DNA of 64,000 nt from Bolinopsis microptera (Eukaryota; Ctenophora; Tentaculata; Lobata; Bolinopsidae). Where the stretch lies: positions 22,700,987 to 22,764,986 of the forward strand of contig NC_087073.1 of the NCBI RefSeq assembly GCF_026151205.1, in the 5' to 3' direction. The translations under genes and the position numbers were made by a program. Positions 39,801-52,400 of this stretch are shown here, one piece after another (within the stretch, counting starts at the first letter, position 1; the number at the start of each line of letters is the position of its first letter). The notes beneath the pieces are model-generated. The model saw only the letters and a list, made by a program, of their open reading frames with translations. It had not been told where the DNA came from and ran no database searches.

Positions 39801-42800
39801 AAGCTCTGAAGAGATAAAACCTAAAACTAAACCGCCCCTAAAAAGCCCTAAGAATACAAACCTCAACAAAAACCTTTAATAAGCTCTGAAGAGATACAAC
39901 TCAACTAAACCGTTTAAAAAGGGTTTGGGAATGAACTAACTCAACAAAACCGTAAAAAAGCCCCAAAAGAGTCCCAAAATCAATAAACCGTAAAATAGCT
40001 CTAAAGAGATACTAACTCAACTAAACCGTATAGCGGCTTGAAGAGATACAACCCCAACTAAACGAAAAATTAACTCTGAAGAGATACAAACTAAAACAAA
40101 AACCCGAAATAATAAGCCCCTGAAGGATACAACTCGACAAAAACCGTTTTATAAGTCTGAAAGAAATAACTAAATTTAAAACCCGTATAATAAGCTCTGA
40201 AGAATACAAAACTAAAACTAAACCCCGAAAAATAAGCTCTAAAGAGATACAAACTAAAATTAAAACCGTTTAATAAGCTCGAAGAGAAACAATAAAATGA
40301 ACCGTATAAAAGCTCTGAAGGAGATACAAACTCAACAAAACCGTATAAAAAGCTCTAAAGAGAAAAAAAAACTCAACAAAACCGGGTTAAAAAGCTCTGA
40401 AGAGCCCTCAAACCCCCCAATTTAAACCGAATAGCAGGCTTTTTAAGAGATACTAACCCCAACTAAAACAGTAGGGATAAGCTCTAAAGGATCCCTAACT
40501 CAACAAAAACCGTATAATAAGCTCTAAAGAGATACAAAATCAATTTAAACCGTTAATAAGCTCTGAAAAATTTTAAAAAACTCAACAAAACCCCCGGTTA
40601 AAAAAGCCTGAAGAGATACTAACTCAACAAAACCCGTAAATTTAAGCTCTAAAGGAAACAAAACTAAACAAAACCGGTTTAATAAGCTTGAAGAGATTCA
40701 AACCCCAAAAACAAAACCCGTAAAAATAAGCTCTGAAGAGATATTAACTCAACAAAACCGTTAATAACTCTGAAGAGATACTAACTAAAACAAAACCTTA
40801 TAATAACCCTTGAAAAAGGATACTAAAACTAACAAACCGTTTTAAAAGCTCTGAAGAAAAAACAAAACTCGACAAAAACCGAAACAATAAGCTTGAAGAA
40901 AAAAAAACCCTCAACTAAACCCGTATAAAGCTCTAAAGAGTTTTACAAAACTAAATTTAAACCGAAAAATTAAGCCAAAATTACCCTCCCTAAAACAAAA
41001 ACGTAAAAGCGGGCTCTAAAGGGGACCTCCCTTTAAACAAACCGAATAAAACCCTAAAGAAAATCCCTAAACTAAAGTATAAAAAAGCTCTGAAAGTACT
41101 AACTAAACTTAACTGTATAAAAACCTCTAAAAGAATACTAATCAATTTAAACCGTAAAATTAAGCTTTTAAGAGAAACAAAACTCAAAAAAACCAAAATA
41201 AAAAAAGCTCAAAAAGAGTTTACTAACTCAACAAAAACCCGTTAAAAGCTCTGGGGATACAAACCCAAACAAAACCGTATAAAAAGCCCCAAAGAGATAC
41301 AAAACCAATTAAACCGAATAAAAGCTCTAAAGGGAGTTTACTAATTTCAACAAAAACCGTAAAATAACTCTAAAAGAGATACAAACTCTTTTAAAACCCG
41401 AAAAAATAACTTAAAAAATTTTCAATAAAACTAAACCCGTAAAATAAGCTCTGAAGAGATACTAACTCAACTAAACCGTATAATAAGCTCTGAAGAGATA
41501 CTAACTCAACTAAACCGTATAATAAGCTCTGAAGAGACACTAACTCAACTAAACCGTATAATAAGCTCTGAAGAGATACTAACTCAACTAAACCGTATAA
41601 TAAGCTCTGAAGAGATACTAACTCAACTAAACCGTATAATAAGCTCTGAAGAGATACTAACTCAACTAAACCGTATAATAAGCTCTGAAGAGATACTAAC
41701 TCAACTAAACCGTATAATAAGCTCTGAAGAGATACTAACTCAACTAAACCGTATAATAAGCTCTGAAGAGATACTAACTCAACTAAACCGTATATAAGCT
41801 CTGAAGAGATACTAACTCAACTAAACCGTATAGCAGGCTCTGAAGAGATACTAACTCAACTTAACCGTATAATAAGCTCTGAAGAGATACTAACTCAACT
41901 AAACCGTATAATAAGCTCTGAAGAGATACTAACTCGACTAAACCGTATAATAAGCTCTGAAGAGATACTAACTCAATTAAACCGTATAATAAGCTCTGAA
42001 GAGATACTAACTCAACTGAACCGTATAATAAGCTCTGAAGAGATACTAACTCAACTAAACCGTATAATAAGCTCTGAAGAGATACTAACTCAACTAAACC
42101 GTATAATAAGCTCTGAAGAGACACTACCTCAACTTAAACAGTATAGCAGGCTCTGAAGAGACACTAACTCAACTTAACCGTATAATAAGCTCTGAAGAGA
42201 TACTAACTCAACTAAACCGTATAATAAGCTCTGAAGAGATACTAACTCAATTAAACCGTATAATAAGCTCTGAAGAGATACTAACTCAACTGAACCGTAT
42301 AATAAGCTCTGAAGAGATACTAACTCAACTGAACCGTATAATAAGCTCTGAAGAGATACTACTCAACTAAACCGTATAATAAGCTCTGAAGAGATACTAA
42401 CTCAACTAAACTGTATAATAAGCTCTGAAGAGATACTAACTCAACTAAACCGTATAATAAGCTCTGAAGAGATACTAACTCAACTAAACCGTATAATAAG
42501 CTCTAAAGAGATACTAACTCAACTAAACCGTATAATAAGCTCTGAAGAGATACTAACTCAACTAAACCGTATAATAAGCACTAAAGAGATACTAACTCAA
42601 TTAAACCGTATAATAAGCTCTGAAGAGATACTAACTCAACTAAACCGTATAATAAGCTCTGAAGAGATACTAACTCAACTAAACCGTATAATAAGCTCTG
42701 AAGAGATACTAACTCAACTAAACCGTATAATAAGCTCTGAAGAGATACTAACTCAACTAAACTGTATAATAAGCTCTGAAGAGATACTAACTCAACTAAA

Positions 42801-45800
42801 CCGTATAATAAGCTCTGAAGAGATACTAACTCAACTAAACCGTATAATAAGCTCTGAAGAGATACTAACTCAACTAAACCGTATAATAAGCTCTGAAGAG
42901 ATACTAACTCAACTAAACCGTATGATAAGCCCCGAAGAGATACTAACTCAACTAAACCGTATAATAAGCTCTGAAGAGATACTAACTCAACTAAACGGTA
43001 TGATAAGCTCTGAAGAGATACTAACTCAACTAAACCGTATAATAAGCTCTGAAGAGACACTAACTCAACTAAACCGTATAATAAGCTCTGAAGAGATACT
43101 AACTCAACTAAACCGTATAATAAGCTCTGAAGAGATACTAACTCAACTAAACCGTATAATAAGCTCTGAAGAGATACTAACTCAACTAAACCGTATAATA
43201 AGCTCTGAAGAGATACTAACTCAACTAAACCGTATAATAAGCTCTGAAGACATACTAACTCAACTAAACCGTATAGCAGGCTCTGAAGAGATACTAACTC
43301 AACTAAACCGTATAATAAGCTCTGAAGAGATACTAACTTAACTAAACCGTATAATAAGCTCTGAAGAGATACTAACTCAACTAAACCGTATAATAAGCTC
43401 TGAAGAGATACTAACTCAACTAAACCGTATAATAAGCTCTGAAGAGATACTAACTCAACTAAACCGTATAATAAGCTCTGAAGAGATACTAACTCAACTA
43501 AACCGTATAGCAGGCTCTGAAGAGATACTAACTCAACTTAACCGTATAATAAGCTCTGAAGAGATACTAACTCAACTAAACCGTATAATAAGCTCTGAAG
43601 AGATACTAACTCGACTAAACCGTATAATAAGCTCTGAAGAGATACTAACTCAATTAAACCGTATAATAAGCTCTGAAGAGATACTAACTCAACTGAACCG
43701 TATAATAAGCTCTGAAGAGATACTAACTCAACTAAACCGTATAATAAGCTCTGAAGAGATACTAACTCAACTAAACCGTATAATAAGCTCTGAAGAGACA
43801 CTACCTCAACTAAACAGTATAGCAGGCTCTGAAGAGACACTAACTCAACTTAACCGTATAATAAGCTCTGAAGAGATACTAACTCAACTAAACCGTATAA
43901 TAAGCTCTGAAGAGATACTAACTCAATTAAACCGTATAATAAGCTCTGAAGAGATACTAACTCAACTGAACCGTATAATAAGCTCTGAAGAGATACTAAC
44001 TCAACTGAACCGTATAATAAGCTCTGAAGAGATACTAACTCAACTAAACCGTATAATAAGCTCTGAAGAGATACTAACTCAACTAAACTGTATAATAAGC
44101 TCTGAAGAGATACTAACTCAACTAAACCGTATAATAAGCTCTGAAGAGATACTAACTCAACTAAACCGTATAATAAGCTCTGAAGAGATACTAACTCAAC
44201 TAAACCGTATAATAAGCTCTGAAGAGATACTAACTCAACTAAACCGTATAATAAGCACTAAGAGATACTAACTCAACTAAACCGTATAATAAGCTCTGAA
44301 GAGATACTAACTCAACTAAACCGTATAATAAGCTCTGAAGAGATACTAACTCAACTAAACCGTATAATAAGCTCTGAAGAGATACTAACTCAACTAAACC
44401 GTATAATAAGCTCTGAAGAGATACTAACTCAACTAAACCGTATAATAAGCTCTGAAGAGATACTAACTCAACTAAACCGTATAATAAGCTCTGAAGAGAT
44501 ACTAACTCAACTAAACCGTATAATAAGCTCTGAAGAGATACTAACTCAACTAAACCGTATAATAAGCTCTGAAGAGATACTAACTCAACTAAACCGTATA
44601 ATAAGCTCTGAAGAGATACTAACTCAACTAAACCGTATAATAAGCTCTGAAGAGATACTAACTCAACTAAACCGTATAATAAGCTCTGAAGAGATACTAA
44701 CTCAACTAAACCGTATAATAAGCTCTGAAGAGATACTAACTCAACTAAACCGTATAATAAGCTCTGAAGAGATACTAACTCAACTAAACCGTATAATAAG
44801 CTCTGAAGAGATACTAACTCAACTAAACCGTATAATAAGCTCTGAAGAGATACTAACTCAACTAAACCGTATAATAAGCTCTGAAGAGATACTAACTCAA
44901 CTAAACCGTATAGCAGGCTCTGAAGAGATACTAACTCAACTAAACCGTATAATAAGCTCTGAAGAGATACTAACTCAACTAAACCGTATAATAAGCTCTG
45001 AAGAGATACTAACTCAACTAAACCGTATAATAAGCTCTGAAGAGATACTAACTCAACTAAACCGTATATAAGCTCTGAAGAGATACTAACTCAACTAAAC
45101 CGTATAATAAGCTCTGAAGAGATACTAACTCAACTAAACCGTATAATAAGCTCTGAAGAGATACTAACTCAACTAAACCGTATAATAAGCTCTGAAGAGA
45201 TACTAACTCAACTAAACCGTATAGCAAGCTCTGAAGAGATACTAACTCAACTAAACCGTATAATAAGCTCTGAAGAGATACTAACTCAACTAAACCGTAT
45301 AATAAGCTCTGAAGAGATACTAACTCAACTAAACCGTATAATAAGCTCTGAAGAGATACTAACTCAACTAAACCGTATAATAAGCTCTGAAGAGATACTA
45401 ACTCAACTAAACCGTATAATAAGCTCTGAAGAGATACTAACTCAACTAAACTGTATAATAAGCTCTGAAGAGATACTAACTCAACTAAACCGTATAGCAG
45501 GCTCTGAAGAGATACTAACTCAACTAAACCGTATAATAAGCTCTGAAGAGATACTAACTCAACTAAACCGTATGATAAGCTCTGAAGAGATACTAACTCA
45601 ACTAAACCGTATAGCAGGCTCTGAAGAGATACTAACTCAACTAAACCGTATAATAAGCTCTGAAGAGATACTAACCCAACTAAACCGTATAATAAGCTCT
45701 GAAGAGATACTAACTCAACTAAACCGTATAATAAGCTCTGAAGAGATACTTACTCAACTAAACCGTATAATAAGCTCTGAAGAGATACTAACTCAACTAA

Positions 45801-46375
45801 ACCGTATAATAAGCTCTGAAGAGATACTAACTCAACTAAACCGTATAATAAGCTCTGAAGAGATACTAACTCAACTAAACCGTATAATAAGCTCTGAAGA
45901 GATACTAACTCAACTAAACCGTATAATAAGCTCTGAAGAGATACTAACTCAACTAAACCGTATAATAAGCTCTGAAGAGATACTTACTCAACTAAACCGT
46001 ATAATAAGCTCTGAAGAGATACTAACTCAACTAAACCGTATAATAAGCTCTGAAGAGATACTAACTCAACTAAACCGTATACTAAGCTCTGAAGAGATAC
46101 TAACTAAACTAAACCGTATAATAAGCTCTGAAGAGACACTACCTCAACTAAACCGTATAGCAGGCTCTGAAGAGATACTAACTCAACTAAACCGTATAAT
46201 AAGCTCTGAAGAGATACTAACTAAACTAAACCGTATAATAAGCTCTAAAGAGATACTAACTCAACTAAACCGTATAATAAGCCTTGAAGAGATACTAACT
46301 CAACTAAACCGTATAATAAGCTCTGAAGAGATACTAACTCAACTAAACCGTATAGCAGGCTCTGAAGAGATACGA
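27837..46375. repeat. Giant 39-bp tandem array, about 475 units
   Basis: The unit is GAAGAGATACTAACTCAACT then AAACCGTATAATAAGCTCT, with common variants GCAGGCTCT, ACAGTATA and GACACTACCTC concentrated before 29.9 kb. Because 39 is divisible by 3, long open frames appear on both strands (SSEEILTQLNRII on +, LQSLLYGLVELVS on -). They are broken by single-base indels wherever the sequence gets noisier, and I regard them as non-coding. Higher-order duplications include offsets of 468 bp (12 units, GAAGATATA at 30388 and 30856), 780 bp (30856 to 31636) and 1677 bp (43 units, 41936 and 43613). Sporadic indels start near 33.2 kb, and 39.8-41.4 kb is heavily corrupted. Confidence 0.97.
39810..41440. 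other. Corrupted, probably unpolished part of the 39-bp array
   Basis: The unit is still traceable (AAGCTCT, CTCAAC, AAACCG), but it is full of homopolymer gains and losses (AAAAA, CCCC, TTTT, GGG), dropped bases and random-looking insertions. The boundaries are abrupt: clean units lie on both sides. This is the signature of a low-quality long-read consensus rather than biological decay. Open frames here mean nothing. Confidence 0.8.
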
Positions 46376-46811
46376 ATTGACCAACAGCGATACACGTTAG
46401 GATAGCTGTCTTTGTTAGGTCGGTTAAAAAGTTAGAAACGATTTGCTTCCCGATTAGTACTTAGAGAAATTGATAGCCATAAAGCTGAGTGTACGTATGT
46501 AATTCTCCTTTATAATTAGACCAAACCACCAATTCTTCTGCTTAACTTAACCAATATTCAGACAGTTCAGAATCTTCACTCAAATTATTGGTCTTGTTCA
46601 GGACTAGAACCAGCTGCTAATACTTTAGTAACTACACACAGTTACCATAGTAACACTACTAGTTACCATAGTAATACTCTAGTAACTACACACACAGCTA
46701 CTAACCATTCCTTTTCAGTTACATTTGTTATCTGACGCAATAATTGATCTGCTACAGATACCATTTGGCAAATTGTTTCCTGCATCAATATACTTCTGTT
46801 TCTACTTCTCC
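46376..46811. other. Unique DNA between arrays with two X-box-like sites
   Basis: No open frame of interest. GTTACCATAGTAAC (46641-46654) and GTTACCATAGTAAT (46662-46675) stand 21 bp apart inside a diverged local repeat of AGTAACTACACACA-type words. Confidence 0.55.
46641..46675. promoter_or_regulatory. Pair of X-box-like RFX motifs
   Basis: GTTACCATAGTAAC fits the ciliary X-box pattern RYYNYYATRRNRAC exactly. A second copy 21 bp downstream differs only in its last base. No adjacent gene is evident, so the role is unknown; they may simply be part of a local tandem duplication. Confidence 0.35.
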
Positions 46812-47516
46812 ACTATAGAGAGTAAGAGTGTCCTGCAAAGTGGGAAAATATAGAGAGTAAGAGGGTCCTGCAAAGTGGGAAAATATAGAGAGTAAGAGGG
46901 TCCTGCAAAGTGGGAAAATATAGAGAGTAAGAGGGGTCCTGCAAAGTGGGAAAATATAGAGAGTAAGAGGGTCCTGCAAAGTGGGAAAATATAAAGAGTA
47001 AGAGGGTCCTGCAAAGTGGGAAAATATAGAGAGTAAGAGGGTCCTGCAAAGTGGGAAAATATAGAGAGTAAGAGGGTCCTGCAAAGTGGGAAAATATAGA
47101 GAGTAAGAGGGTCCTGCAAAGTGGGAAAATATAGAGAGTAAGAGGGTCCTGCAAAGTGGGAAAATATAGAGAGTAAGAGGGTCCTGCAAAGTGGGAAAAT
47201 ATAGAGAGTAAGAGGGTCCTGCAAAGTGGGAAAATATAAAGAGTAAGAGGGTCCTGCAAAGTGGGAAAATATAGAGAGTAAGAGGGTCCTGCAAAGTGGG
47301 AAAATATAGAGAGTAAGAGGGTCCTTCAAAGTGGGAAAATATAGAGAGTAAGAGGGTCCTGCAAAGTGGGAAAATATAGAGAGTAAGAGGGTCCTGCAAA
47401 GTGGGAAAATATAGAGAGTAAGAGGGTCCTGCAAAGTAGAACAATATAGAGAGTAAGAGGGTCCTGCAAAGTGGGAAAATATAGAGAGTAAGAGGGTCCT
47501 GCAAAGAGGGAAAATA
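46812..47516. repeat. 35-bp tandem array, about 20 copies
   Basis: The unit is TATAGAGAGTAAGAGGGTCC then TGCAAAGTGGGAAAA. Several overlapping long frames on the - strand (SLYFPTLQDPLTL, CRTLLLSIFSHFAGP) arise from the repeat phase and are not genes. Confidence 0.95.
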
Positions 47517-47532
47517 TAAATAATATAAAATA

Positions 47533-47622
47533 AGCAGTGCAGATATGAAGCAGGTAGTAGGACTCTTTCTGCTACTTGCAAATCATAAGCAGTGCAGATA
47601 TGAAGCAGGTAGTAGGACTCTT
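47533..47622. repeat. Partial direct duplication, 55-bp offset
   Basis: AAGCAGTGCAGATATGAAGC, continuing AGGTAGTAGGACTCTT, occurs at 47532 and again 55 bp later, just before the (CCCT) array. Confidence 0.85.
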
Positions 47623-47941
47623 CCCTCCCTCCCTCCCTCCCTCCCTCCCTCCCTCCCTCCCTCCCTCCCTCCCTCCCTCCCTCCCTCCCTCCCTCCCTCC
47701 CTCCCTCCCTCCCTCCCTCCCTCCCTCCCTCCCTCCCTCCCTCCCTCCCTCCCTCCCTCCCTCCCTCCCTCCCTCCCTCCCTCCCTCCCTCCCTCCCTCC
47801 CTCCCTCCCTCCCTCCCTCCCTCCCTCCCTCCCTCCCTCCCTCCCTCCCTCCCTCCCTCCCTCCCTCCCTCCCTCCCTCCCTCCCTCCCTCCCTCCCTCC
47901 CTCCCTCCCTCCCTCCCTCCCTCCCTCCCTCCCTCCCTCCT
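47623..47941. repeat. (CCCT)n microsatellite, about 80 perfect copies
   Basis: Uninterrupted CCCT over nearly 320 bp. The - strand is (GGGA)n, which can form G-quadruplexes; the homopurine-homopyrimidine tract can form triplex DNA. Open frames (PSLP on +, GREG on -) are artefacts. Confidence 0.98.
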
Positions 47942-48542
<601 letters not shown>

Positions 48543-48944
48543 TCGTGTCCTATATATAAACACCTCGTATCCGGTCCCCTCACAGCCCCTGCCTTATAAT
48601 CATTTATTACAATATAGATTAAATCCGGAATCCTTCCACCTTTACCGTATAAAAATGATCCCTCACAATTAGTTTCATTCAGTTCGTGCTAGTTAGTTTC
48701 ATTCACCGCACTGGTTAGGTCCTCTTTCTGACGCTCCTCTCAACTTCTCGCCAATAATTAGAGTCCGCCGCGTGGTTCTTGGTCAGTGTGAGGTGTTAAT
48801 CAGTTAATCTAGGTTAATCAGTAATTGGAGATTACGCTTTGTTCCGCTACATTGTTATAAATATATATTGTTGGCTAATCTCGTTCATTGTTTGTTCGTC
48901 TGAAGCTTTATTAATTCAAGATGCCGAGTCTACAGGTTGCGTGG
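48543..48944. other. Unique DNA upstream of the 19-bp array and VWD gene
   Basis: Contains a short direct repeat (AGTTAGTTTCATTCA near 48668 and 48690). It could hold promoter sequence for the VWD-C8 gene, but I see no clear core promoter. Confidence 0.4.
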
Positions 48945-49253
48945 GTAGCGCAGTTCGTGCACAGTAGCGCAGTTCGTGCACAGTAGCGCAGTTCGTGCAC
49001 AGTAGCACAATTTGTGCACAGTAGCACAGTTCGTGCACAGTAGCGCAGTTCGAGCACAGTAGCACAGTTCGTGCACAGTAGCGCAGTTCGAGCACAGTAG
49101 CACAGTTCGTGCACAGTAGCGCAGTTCGTACACAGTAGCACAATTTGTTCACAGTAGCACAGTTCGTGCACAGTAGCACAATTTGTGCACAGTAGCACAG
49201 TTCGTGCACAGTAACGCAGTTCGTGCACAGTAGCGCAGTTCGTGCACAGTAGC
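48945..49253. repeat. 19-bp tandem array, about 16 copies
   Basis: GTAGCGCAGTTCGTGCACA with variants GTAGCACAATTTGTGCACA. The unit contains GTGCAC. It lies about 120 bp upstream of the predicted start of the VWD-C8 gene, so it may be in the promoter or 5' UTR. Confidence 0.95.
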
Positions 49254-49371
49254 GCCTTTGTTTAAGTTAACCTTTATACCACAACCGCTTTGGTGTCAGT
49301 TTATTTAAGTATTTGTACTTGGCTGACTATCATCTATGCCGAATTTAACTTACTTTTTTTAGTTTGCCAAC

Positions 49372-49402
49372 ATGATCACCTTTAACAATTTGTACTTCTC
49401 TC
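49372..49402 (+). CDS. VWD-C8 gene exon 1 (start and signal-peptide n-region)
   Basis: ATG at 49372 encodes MITFNNLYFS and ends in phase 1 at C|GTAAGT, a strong 5' splice site. Its single leftover base plus the TT of exon 2 makes a Leu codon, completing a signal peptide. I chose this start because it is the only short exon upstream that supplies both the phase and the missing N-terminus. Confidence 0.7.
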
Positions 49403-52400
49403 GTAAGTGCTAAAATTTCTTCTTCACTGCAGAAAATTTTTCATTTTATTCTTTCTTTCATATTTTATTTTTAACTTTTAATTAAAAAAAAAACACTCAA
49501 AGAATTTATCAATCCTGGTCCCATGAGACCTTAGTACGTATTTATAACAGTATAATATAATATTAGTAACTATAACCTTATATAATATATAGTATAAGTG
49601 ATTTTAGATTTTCAGTTGTCTTGTTGAACTGTGTCGTCTTGCTGGAACTAGTTGGGAGTACTGCGTTAGTTGCCGGTGGTGAAGTTAGACAACTTTCAAA
49701 CGATCTGTTCAATAACTTAGCGGAGGAAGAGGGTTATATTGGGAGCAACATGGTTACTTCTGCTGGTCTGGACAAGCTTCACACGTGCCAGGTAACTTAA
49801 CAGCTTTACACGTGCCAGGTAACTTAACACGTGCCAGGTAGTTTCATACGTGACAGGTAACTACACACGTGCCAGGTAGCTAAACACGTGCCAGGTAGCT
49901 AAACACGTGCCAGGTAGCTTCACACGTGCCAGGTAGCTAAACACGTGCCAGGTAGCTTCACACGTGCCAGGTAGTTTCACACATGCCAGGTAACTTAACA
50001 CGTGCCATGTAGCTTCACACGTACCAGGTAACTTAACACGTGCAATGTAGCTTCACACGTGCCAGGTAGCTTCACACGTGCCCGGTAGCTTCACACGTGC
50101 CAGGTAACTTAACACGTGCCAGGTAGTTTCACACGTGCCAGGTAACTTCACACGTGTCAGGTAGCTTCACACGTGCCAGGTAGCTTCACACGTGCCAGGT
50201 AGCTACACACGTGCCAGGTATGTGGCGACATTTAATTCTTAAAATAACGATATTCTTTCCGGTCACTTAAATATTAATTTGTAGTTTTACACCAATATAA
50301 TGATCACTATAAAGGTGTTTGGAGACTCGCACATTACCACATTTGACGGAAAAAGGTACTCAGTTTGGGCAGGGTCTGACTGCACGTATATTCTCGCTTT
50401 GGATTGCTACTACGCTTCGTGGTTTATATACGTTACCGTAAGTGTGTAGTCAGTGTAGCTTACTTATCTTTTGTACGTTACTGTAAGTCTGGAGGGGTTA
50501 TTTAAAGTACTGTTTTTCCCAATCCATGATTCAAGTGCAGCACAAAAAAGTTAAGGAAAAGAGTTAGCGAACAATATTTTTTTTGTATATGGTGAGTTGT
50601 GTCCGTCGCCCGTCGTCGTACGTACGTACGTGCCCGCGCGCACAGTTTTCGCCCACGTTCCTCACTCCGCAAAGTTATCTTTCACAATATTCTGAACCAA
50701 ATTATTGTTGGTGCGCGGCGCTGGACGGATCAAGTATCATTGTAGCCACTAATTTATGAAGCTGGAAGATATAATTTAGTGGAGGTCGTCGGATATGTGA
50801 ATTATTTTCACTGTATCTCGAGTTAGTATTATTATTATGCAAAAATCCTTGTAGTTGTCAGCTTGCATAAACAATAAACATAGGGTTACATAGAAATATA
50901 CGATATTTTCAAAAATCAATATGGAATTAACTGGGCGACGCTCGGCCTGTCACTCCACCATATCTGCATGCTTATAAATAGTGAAGCCTGGGGTCCCCAG
51001 ATTGTATGGAATATGATAAATACGCAATCACGGATCGGGAAATTGAGCGGCCATCCACAATAAAAAGAAAAGCGGCCGCATTTCTTGTTAATCTTCAAGT
51101 TTCTTCCTATACATATATTTATTAGATAATTTACCTACTTAATTTTGTCTTTACTTCTTTATCAGAAGTTGAGCTACTGCTCTGTTAATGTCAAAATTTC
51201 ATTCTACTCTTAACTTTCTAACGGATTGTTAAAGTTTGTCGCGAATTACAGTAGTTGTGGTATTTATTTGCTCCTTTATAATATCTACAGTTCGTGAAGT
51301 GTGGAGAAGCTAGTAAGAGCGTGTCCAGCGTGGTCCTCTTTAAACAGGATACTGTATTAATCCTCACCCGCGGCTGGCAAGTTAACACTGAAAAGGGAGA
51401 GGTAATGGCAGTTTACATATTAGATTAGAGTTGACATATTAGATTAGAGTTGACATATTAAATTAGAGTTTACATATTAAATTAAAGTTGGCATATTAAA
51501 TTAGAGTTTACATATTAAATTATAAAGTTTACACATTAAATCTGTTTTGGGAATTTATTCGATGTTTAACGTAAACATAATATATACATAATTTTCTCAA
51601 AGTAATCGTAGCATGTCATCTTATTCTTAACTTATCTATTTTTGGGTTTACCATTTTAGGATATTCGAATAAAATATTTTAATGCAAGACCACGGTTTTT
51701 GCAGGACCACTAACTGTCAGACTGTGGGAATAATATTTTCAGCTCTTAATTTAGTCCCTTTTTAAATAATTCCAACCTGGGAAAATATTCAATCGAGATG
51801 TTTCGAGTTTTAAAATATATATATAGGTATATACTATATATATATATACAACGGTGTTTCTTTCTCCTTTTATCAAAGTGCTCAACTAATTGAATAAGAG
51901 CTTTATAAGCGTGACAAAGTAAACGGTGTTTTCGTCAAACTAAAAGTTTCATGGATGTGCGAACAACAATCTTCAGTGACACTGATGATTGCGTTTGCAT
52001 GAAACTGTAAGTTTGTGGAATCGTTGTTTTTCTTGTATATATATATAGGAAGGAAAAACTGAAAGAACTGGTATCCCACATCTCAGAGCAGGATATCCTG
52101 TTGACACTGGTAGACAAGGGAGTTCAAGGACAATTCTTAACATGGGAAAACACCATGCAGCTAGACTTAGGTTGGAACAACCTTATTTACAACTACAAGA
52201 TGAGCCCTGCTCTTCTTAAGTTGCACCTCAATGCAACCCATGACGTTGCAAATACTCCAGCAAACATGAGCCTGTGGAACTATGCTGACACAGGACACTG
52301 TCCACTTTGCGGATGGAGACACTGCAACATTAAACACATTTTGGTAGCTTGCAACTTCTCGCTGAACAACAAACGATACAATTGGAGGCATGACAACGTG

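Noticed and set aside
39810-41440. Decayed ancient block of the 39-bp satellite
   Set aside because: Changes are dominated by homopolymer gains and losses with sharp borders, as in poor long-read consensus, not by the substitutions expected from ageing.
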